From: Paracoccus aeridis
GTDB taxonomy: Bacteria > Pseudomonadota > Alphaproteobacteria > Rhodobacterales > Rhodobacteraceae
Assembly (NCBI RefSeq): GCF_004923205.2
Contig: NZ_SELD02000044.1
Location: 1 to 64,000, forward strand
Length of the DNA: 64,000 bases
Direction: 5' to 3'
Both the position numbers and the translations under genes were made by a program. Positions 58,288 through 64,000 of this stretch are shown here, in pieces (within the stretch, counting starts at the first letter, position 1; every line of letters begins with the position of its first letter). Below the pieces are notes generated by a model, which saw nothing but the letters and a program-made list of their open reading frames with translations, had not been told where the DNA came from and ran no database searches.

Positions 58288-58513
58288 TTTCCTATGCCTG
58301 TATTGAGGACCCTTTTCCGGGCCGATTGTATGACACGCGGCCTCACTATGTCACGCAGGGCACACAGGTCAAACTGACAACCCGGAGAGAACATCGGGAT
58401 CGGCGCACTCGCGCCAATGCATCCGGTTCGCGTGACTGTCGGCACGGGACCCGGCGCGTCGTCCACGCACGGGCGGGCTTCGGGGCCGGTGTGATGGCGG
58501 GCCCGCGCGGCGA

Positions 58514-58927
58514 TCATGCGTCGTCCGCATCCTCGTCGTCGTCCCAGCCATCGCCGTCGTCCCAGCCGAAGTCGGGCGGGCTTTCGGTCGCGAACAGTTC
58601 GGGGAACGACGCCTCGGCCTTCTTCATGTCCACCTTCAGCAGCTGTTCGTAGCTGACCGGGTCGAACTTGCCGACGGCCACGACCTCGCGCCCCAGGAGC
58701 CAGGACAGGCGCCCCGCGTCCAGGTTGCCGCGCTCGAACGGCTCGTCGCCGAAATGCCGGATCAGCGCGGCCATGAACCCCGCGTCGGCGCGCCGGTCGG
58801 CGGGCTGGCGGTCGCGGTAGCGTTCGCGCGCGACCAGCTTCGTCGCGCCCTTCTTGTTGGCGCGGCGGACGGTGAACTGGAAGTCGGTCGAGGGAAGGCG
58901 GCCGGGAAAGCCGCGATGCTTCAGCAT
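58514..58927 (-). CDS. Hypothetical conserved protein with acidic tail
   Basis: 137 aa, N-terminus basic (MLKHRGFPGRLPSTDFQFTVRRANKKGATKLVARERYRDR), middle domain with LIRHFGDEPFERGNLDAGRLSWLLGREVV, tail of Asp (WDDGDGWDDDEDADDA). No family. Same strand as the pcc operon genes. Confidence 0.7.
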   Translation of the reverse strand: MLKHRGFPGRLPSTDFQFTVRRANKKGATKLVARERYRDRQPADRRADAGFMAALIRHFGDEPFERGNLDAGRLSWLLGREVVAVGKFDPVSYEQLLKVDMKKAEASFPELFATESPPDFGWDDGDGWDDDEDADDA

Positions 58928-59005
58928 GGCGCGACCTTCATCGGGCGGGCGACGCGTCGGGAGTGCGGGCCGGCCGCGACGACGGCCGACCCGCGCAGGG
59001 CAGGA

Positions 59006-59131
59006 TCAGCTGCCATACTTGCCGGTGAACACCGGCTCGGCCGTGACGACCGGCTGCACGACGGGCTGCGGCCGCTGGCAGCCCGCGACGACGGCGGCCA
59101 GCACCAGCACCAGTGCGATTTTCTTCGACAT
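59006..59131 (-). CDS. 41-aa lipoprotein between pccB and pccA
   Basis: 41 aa. MSKKIALVLVLAAVVAGC is a signal peptide with lipobox VAGC; the mature part is short, Pro/Val-rich and ends FTGKYGS. AGGAG precedes the ATG. I know small lipoproteins with a GKY end at the pcc locus of Rhodobacteraceae. Function unknown. Confidence 0.8.
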   Translation of the reverse strand: MSKKIALVLVLAAVVAGCQRPQPVVQPVVTAEPVFTGKYGS

Positions 59132-59312
59132 GTTCCCAAACTCCTGATCTGCGGGGTTTTCGTGCCCCGACTGCTCGTGTGACGGTCCGCCTCGCGCGGG
59201 CCGGCGGCCATCATACAGGGCACCGCCGCGCCGTCACGCCGAGGGCAGCGCGCATCCGCCGCCTGTGGCCCGTCTGCATCATGGATGACGGCGGCGCGGG
59301 GAACGGGGCGCA

Positions 59313-60038
59313 TCACCACGGCTCCCATACGCAGGCGTCGCGGTCGGGCGGGATGCGGAACCCCTCGAACAGCTGGACCACGGTCGGATCGAAGGTCCCG
59401 AACTCGCTTTCCGCCGAGGCGAGCGAGATCACCACCTGCTGCGGGCGCTCGGGCATGTCCTTCAGTCCGGGCAGGGCCACGTTCTCGCACAGCCACACGA
59501 CGTCGAGATGGTTCGGGTCCTGCATCAGCACGTCGGGGGCGGCGGGCAGGGGAACCTCGGCGTCGGCCGCGGCCTCGGCCCCCGGCTGCGAGGGTGGAAC
59601 GGGCAGGTCGAACGCCTCTTCCGGGATCAGCGCGCCGGCTTCCGCCTCGATCCGGTCCACCGGGGACGCGGGGTCCGCGTGCTGCGTAAGGTCCAGCGCC
59701 GGGGTGTCGGGGGGCAGCACCTCGAAGACGGGGGCGCCGTCGCCTGCACCTCCCTCGTCCACCGGGGTTCCCCTGAGCGAGCCGTCGTTCAGCGCCGCCA
59801 CGTCCTCGTCGCTCAGCGGCACGTCGGCGTAGTCGTCGGTATAGTCCGTCGACGGCGGGACCTGATCCGCCAGCGACGGCATCACGAAGCGGAACCGCGC
59901 GACAAGCCCCATGCCGACGACCTTGTCGGTCAGGACCTCCTGCAGCCAGACCTGCGCCCCCGACGGCACCGCGAGCGGCGCGTCCGCACCGGGGCCCGCG
60001 GCGAGCGCCGTCGACAGGAGGATCTCGAAAGGGTTCAT
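59313..60038 (-). CDS. DUF6497-like conserved protein
   Basis: 241 aa. No clear signal, an acidic/Pro-rich middle (about 90-170), and conserved ends: PSGAQVWLQEVLTDKVVGMGLVARFRFVMPSLA at the start and VWLCENVALPGL...VISLASAESEFG...FRIPPDRDACVWEPW at the end. This is the family found at the pcc locus in Rhodobacteraceae. Unknown function. Confidence 0.75.
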   Translation of the reverse strand: MNPFEILLSTALAAGPGADAPLAVPSGAQVWLQEVLTDKVVGMGLVARFRFVMPSLADQVPPSTDYTDDYADVPLSDEDVAALNDGSLRGTPVDEGGAGDGAPVFEVLPPDTPALDLTQHADPASPVDRIEAEAGALIPEEAFDLPVPPSQPGAEAAADAEVPLPAAPDVLMQDPNHLDVVWLCENVALPGLKDMPERPQQVVISLASAESEFGTFDPTVVQLFEGFRIPPDRDACVWEPW

Positions 60039-60079
60039 CGCATGGGGCCCGTGGTCGCGGTGATCTTCACTGGGACATG

Positions 60080-61612
60080 CTACAGGGGAATGTTGTCGTG
60101 CTTCTTCCAGGGATTGCCCAACTGCTTGCCGCGCAGGCTGGCAAAGGCGCGGGCGACGCGGCGACGGGTCGAATGGGGCTGGATCACCTCGTCGATGAAG
60201 CCCTTCTCGGCGGCGACGAAGGGGTTGGCGAAGCGATCCTCGTAGTCCTTCGTGCGCGCCGCGATCCTGTCGGCGTCGCTCAGTTCGGATCGGTACAGGA
60301 TCTCGACCGCGCCCTTCGCGCCCATCACCGCGATCTCGGCGGTGGGCCAGGCATAGTTGAAATCGCCCCGCAGGTGCTTTGACGACATCACGTCGTAAGC
60401 CCCGCCATAGGCCTTGCGGGTGATGACCGTGACCTTGGGCACCGTCGCCTCACCATAGGCGAACAGCAGCTTCGCGCCGTGCTTGATGACGCCGCCGTAT
60501 TCCTGAGCCGTGCCGGGCAGGAAGCCGGGGACGTCCACCAGGGTCAGGATCGGGATGTTGAAGGCGTCGCAGAAGCGGACGAACCGCGCGGCCTTGCGGC
60601 TGGAATCGATGTCCAGGACGCCCGCCAGCACCAGCGGCTGGTTGGCGACGACGCCGACCGTCTGCCCCTCGATCCGCACGAAGCCGGTCAGGATGTTGCC
60701 CGCGAAGTCGCGCTGGATCTCGTAGAAGTCGCCCTCGTCGGCGATCTTCGCGATCAGCTCCTTCATGTCGTAGGGCTGGTTCGGGTTGTCGGGGATCAGC
60801 GTGTCGAGCGATGGCTCGATGCGCGCGGGGTCGTCGAAGAACGGCCGGGTCGGGGCCTTGTCGCGGTTCGACAGCGGCAGGAAGTCGAACAGCCGCCGGA
60901 TCTCGGTCAGCATCTCGACATCGTTGTCGAAGGCGCCGTCGGCGACCGAGGATTTCTTCGTGTGGGTCGACGCGCCGCCCAGCTGTTCCGCCGTCACGAC
61001 CTCGTTCGTGACCGTCTTCACGACGTCCGGGCCGGTCACGAACATGTAGGAGGTGTCGCGCACCATGAAGATGAAGTCGGTTATGGCGGGCGAATAGACC
61101 GCGCCGCCGGCGCACGGCCCCATGATGAGCGAGATCTGCGGCACCACCCCCGATGCCATGATGTTGCGCTGGAACACGTCGGCATAGCCCGCGAGGCTGG
61201 CCACGCCTTCCTGGATCCGCGCCCCGCCGGAATCGTTGATGCCGATCACGGGCGCGCCGTTCTGCATCGCCATGTCCATGATCTTGCAGATCTTCCGGGC
61301 GTGGGTTTCCGACAGCGAGCCGCCGAACACGGTGAAATCCTGGCTGAAGACATAGACCATGCGGCCGTTGATCGTGCCCCATCCGGTCACGACGCCGTCG
61401 CCGTAGGGGCGGTCCGCCTCGATCCCGAAGTCGGTGGAACGGTGGCGGACGAACATGTCGAACTCCTCGAAGCTGTCCTCGTCGAGGAGCAGCTCGATCC
61501 GCTCGCGGGCGGTCAGCTTGCCGCGGGCGTGCTGGGCATCGATTCGGCGCTGCCCGCCGCCCAGCTTCGCCTCGGCCCGGCGCTGGCCCAGTTGTTCCAG
61601 GATGTCCTTCAT
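60080..61612 (-). CDS. pccB: Propionyl-CoA carboxylase beta subunit
   Basis: 510 aa from [20 protein letters not shown]. Carboxyltransferase domains: [61 protein letters not shown], and [24 protein letters not shown]-terminus [11 protein letters not shown] is typical. Transfers CO2 from biotin to propionyl-CoA. Confidence 0.96.
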   Translation of the reverse strand: MKDILEQLGQRRAEAKLGGGQRRIDAQHARGKLTARERIELLLDEDSFEEFDMFVRHRSTDFGIEADRPYGDGVVTGWGTINGRMVYVFSQDFTVFGGSLSETHARKICKIMDMAMQNGAPVIGINDSGGARIQEGVASLAGYADVFQRNIMASGVVPQISLIMGPCAGGAVYSPAITDFIFMVRDTSYMFVTGPDVVKTVTNEVVTAEQLGGASTHTKKSSVADGAFDNDVEMLTEIRRLFDFLPLSNRDKAPTRPFFDDPARIEPSLDTLIPDNPNQPYDMKELIAKIADEGDFYEIQRDFAGNILTGFVRIEGQTVGVVANQPLVLAGVLDIDSSRKAARFVRFCDAFNIPILTLVDVPGFLPGTAQEYGGVIKHGAKLLFAYGEATVPKVTVITRKAYGGAYDVMSSKHLRGDFNYAWPTAEIAVMGAKGAVEILYRSELSDADRIAARTKDYEDRFANPFVAAEKGFIDEVIQPHSTRRRVARAFASLRGKQLGNPWKKHDNIPL

Positions 61613-61716
61613 GCTGTCCCCCGTCTGGCCCGGTCCCGGGCTTTGCGGGGACACTACTTGCCTCGGCGGCGCAGGCAAACACCTATTGAGTGCAGCCGCC
61701 GTGCCGGGCGGTCGCC

Positions 61717-61760
61717 GCAGCCCCGACGCAGCCCCGACGCAGCCCTGACGCGGCCTTGAC
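61717..61760 (+). repeat. Tandem 11-bp repeat upstream of alr
   Basis: Four units of GCAGCCCCGAC, the last two diverged (GCAGCCCTGAC, GCGGCCTTGAC), end 31 bp before the alanine racemase ATG. One helical turn per unit. Perhaps a regulator site or a slippage-prone repeat. Confidence 0.6.
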
Positions 61761-61791
61761 GCAGCGGCCGGCAGGGGCCAAGCAATCCGGC

Positions 61792-62829
61792 ATGGGATTG
61801 GACATCAGCATCGACGCCATCGTGGCGAACTGGCGCAGCCTGGCGGCGCGGGCGCCCGGCGCGCGGGCGGGCGCGGTGCTGAAGGCTGACGCCTACGGGC
61901 TTGGCGCCGATCGCGTGGCTCCCGCGCTGCATGCCGCGGGCGCGCGCGACTTCTTCGTGGCGCTGCCGTCCGAGGGGCGGGCGATCCGGCCGCTGCTTCC
62001 GGGCGACGCGCGGATTCTCGTGCTGTCCGGGCCGCTGCCCGGGGACGCCGACATGGCCGGGCTGATCCCGGTCCTGAACAGCGCCGAGCAGTTCTTCCGC
62101 GACCGCGTCACCCGGCGCAAGGGGGCGTTCGCCATCCAGCTCGACACCGGCATGAACCGGCTGGGCATGGAGCGTGCCGAGTGGGCCGCCGTCCGGTCCG
62201 AGGCGCTTGCCGCCGTGACCGGGGACGGCACCGGCCCTGCGCTGGTCCTGTCGCACCTCGCCAACGCGGACGAGCCGGACCACCCGTCGAACGCGGCGCA
62301 GCTTGCCGAGTTCAGGGCGATGACCGACGGCGTCACCGCGCCGCGAAGCCTGTCGGCCACCGGCGGCATCCTGCTGGGGCCGGACTATCATTTCGACGTG
62401 ACGCGGCCCGGCATCGGCCTTTACGGCGGCGCGCCGTTCGCGGACGCCCGGCCGGTCGTGTCGCTGGACCTGCCCGTGATCCAGACCCGCGCGGTCCGCG
62501 CGGGCGAGGGGGTGGGCTACGGCTATGCGTGGACCGCCCCCCGCGACTGCCGCATCGCCACCGTCGCGGCGGGCTACGCCGACGGGATCTTGCGGGCGCT
62601 GTCGGGGTCGGAGCTGTCGCTGTGGGCCGGCGACCGGGCCTGCCCGGTGGTGGGGCGCGTGTCGATGGACCTGCTGACGGTCGACGTGACCGAACTGCCC
62701 GACATGCCCGATGCCCTTTCGCTTCTGAACGAACGCCAGCGCGTGGACGACGTGGCGCGGCTCGCCGGGACCATCGGCTACGAGATCCTGGCCTCGCTCG
62801 GCACCCGCTACCCGCGCAACTGGTCCTGA
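61792..62829 (+). CDS. alr: Alanine racemase
   Basis: 345 aa. PLP lysine in [46 protein letters not shown]; catalytic Tyr region [40 protein letters not shown]. Start MGLDISID chosen; longer frames upstream run through the repeat. Makes D-Ala for peptidoglycan. Confidence 0.93.
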   Translation: MGLDISIDAIVANWRSLAARAPGARAGAVLKADAYGLGADRVAPALHAAGARDFFVALPSEGRAIRPLLPGDARILVLSGPLPGDADMAGLIPVLNSAEQFFRDRVTRRKGAFAIQLDTGMNRLGMERAEWAAVRSEALAAVTGDGTGPALVLSHLANADEPDHPSNAAQLAEFRAMTDGVTAPRSLSATGGILLGPDYHFDVTRPGIGLYGGAPFADARPVVSLDLPVIQTRAVRAGEGVGYGYAWTAPRDCRIATVAAGYADGILRALSGSELSLWAGDRACPVVGRVSMDLLTVDVTELPDMPDALSLLNERQRVDDVARLAGTIGYEILASLGTRYPRNWS

Positions 62830-62955
62830 CGCGCGAAATCCGCGCATTCGCCGCGGCGCCCGTCCATAGCGGGCAGCTTGCCCTTGCACACGCGCCCCCG
62901 GCTTGCGACCATGGACGCACTCGCCAAACGGCCACTCCTTCGATGAGGATCGCAC

Positions 62956-64000
62956 TTGGGTCTTGCCCCGACCACTCCGGCCCCGGCCGAGACGCTGATC
63001 GAATTTCCCGACAACCGGCTGCTGATCGACCTCTGCGGCCCCCACGACCGGCACCTCGCCCGGGTCGAGCAGGCGCTCGGCGTGCACGTCCTGCGCCGCG
63101 GCAACCGGCTGGAGATCGTGGGACCCGCCGACGCGCAGGCCGAGGCCGCGTCGGTGCTGCGTGGGCTCTACGCCCGGCTGGAGCAGGGTCGCGCGGTCGA
63201 AGCGGGCGACGTCGACGCGGCGCTGCGGATGGCGGCGGACCGGGACGCGCCCGGCCCGACGCCGTCAGAGCAGCTCGAGATGTTCGCCCAGGGCCAGATC
63301 GAGCTACGCACCCGCAAGAAGGTCGTGGAACCACGCACCGACGCGCAGAAGGACTATGTCCGCTCGCTGTTCGCAAACGAACTCGCCTTCGGGATCGGCC
63401 CGGCCGGAACCGGCAAGACCTACCTTGCCGTGGCGGTGGGCGTCACCATGCTGATCGGGGGGCAGGTGGACCGGATCGTGCTGTCGCGCCCCGCGGTCGA
63501 GGCGGGCGAGCGGCTCGGCTTCCTGCCCGGCGACATGAAGGAGAAGGTCGATCCCTACATGCAGCCGCTCTACGACGCGCTGAACGACTTCCTGCCGCAG
63601 AAGCAGATGCAGAAGCTGATGGAGGAAAAGCGGATCGAGATCGCGCCCCTGGCCTTCATGCGCGGGCGCACGCTCGCCTCGAGCTTCGTGGTGCTGGACG
63701 AGGCGCAGAACGCGACGTCGATGCAGATGAAGATGTTCCTGACGCGGCTTGGCGAAGGCTCGCGCATGGTCATCACCGGCGACCGCACGCAGGTGGACCT
63801 GCCGCGCGGCGTGCAGTCGGGCCTGTCGGACGCCGAGCGGATCCTGAAGGGCGTGCCGGGGATCAGCTTCAGCTACTTCACGGCGCAGGACGTGGTGCGC
63901 CACCCTCTCGTCGCCCGTGTGATCCAGGCCTACGACGCCGCCGACGAGAACGCGCGCGCGCAGGGTGCCGGGTCGGAGATGCGCGGGCAGTACCCGTCGC
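62956..64000 (+). CDS. PhoH-like ATPase, 3' end beyond window
   Basis: 348 codons visible, start TTG with GAGG 7 nt upstream. N-terminal KH-like part (VEQALGVHVLRRGNRLEIVG), then the PhoH P-loop FGIGPAGTGKT (145-155), SRPAVEAGERLGFLPGD, and Walker B VVLDEAQN (245-252), SGLSDAERIL near 300. No stop within the window, though family length (about 340-360) suggests it ends soon after. PhoH2-type proteins act in RNA metabolism with YbeY. Confidence 0.93.
   Translation, partial: MGLAPTTPAPAETLIEFPDNRLLIDLCGPHDRHLARVEQALGVHVLRRGNRLEIVGPADAQAEAASVLRGLYARLEQGRAVEAGDVDAALRMAADRDAPGPTPSEQLEMFAQGQIELRTRKKVVEPRTDAQKDYVRSLFANELAFGIGPAGTGKTYLAVAVGVTMLIGGQVDRIVLSRPAVEAGERLGFLPGDMKEKVDPYMQPLYDALNDFLPQKQMQKLMEEKRIEIAPLAFMRGRTLASSFVVLDEAQNATSMQMKMFLTRLGEGSRMVITGDRTQVDLPRGVQSGLSDAERILKGVPGISFSYFTAQDVVRHPLVARVIQAYDAADENARAQGAGSEMRGQYPS

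Overview
The window is high-GC DNA (GC-ending codons throughout) from an alphaproteobacterium. The host genes point to Rhodobacteraceae, perhaps Paracoccus-like: a propionyl-CoA carboxylase locus with DUF6497 and small lipoprotein genes between pccB and pccA, methylmalonyl-CoA mutase, DUF4174 proteins, and ku-ligD beside modE-modABC. The genus is an inference.

Layout. (1) Positions 1-2106 are the right end of an integrated element (element A): the tail of an operon of small phage-like genes and a tyrosine recombinase. (2) Positions 2107-43291 are a complete temperate siphovirus-type prophage (element B, about 41 kb) between two identical 53-bp repeats. The right repeat is the 3' part of an intact tRNA-Thr(GGT) gene. 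The left repeat is a partial tRNA copy next to the integrase genes of both elements, so two elements appear to sit in tandem in one tRNA. (3) Positions 43318-64000 are host chromosome.

Prophage B from left to right: integrase/excisionase and small early genes on the minus strand; a CI-like repressor and a divergent Cro-like gene with GCCAAG-N3-CTTGGC operators inside the promoters; early genes up to a strong terminator; a replication block (primase, HD hydrolase, methyltransferase-like protein, D5-type helicase) followed by a gene-free block of nested inverted repeats; HNH nuclease, terminases, portal, ClpP-like protease, HK97-type capsid; connectors, tail tube, frameshifted tail chaperones, tape measure, tail tip; tail spikes, one with a sialate O-acetylesterase-like domain and one a long beta-helix; then lysis. 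A 2.5-kb AT-richer cargo (pyruvyltransferase-like and glycosyltransferase-like genes, convergent) interrupts the late operon between 25-bp direct repeats that duplicate a translational start. It looks like a surface-polysaccharide conversion module. The right end before attR carries accessory genes (glycosidase-like, SRAP/HMCES, secreted nuclease, Lar-like zinc protein). Three genes there appear to have lost a normal start codon or reading frame.

Host part: a coiled-coil protein with ZapA; Ku and LigD (two-component NHEJ) running directly into ModE and ModABC (molybdate uptake); methylmalonyl-CoA mutase with PccA and PccB (propionyl-CoA to succinyl-CoA) and small envelope proteins between them; alanine racemase; and a PhoH-like ATPase cut by the window edge.
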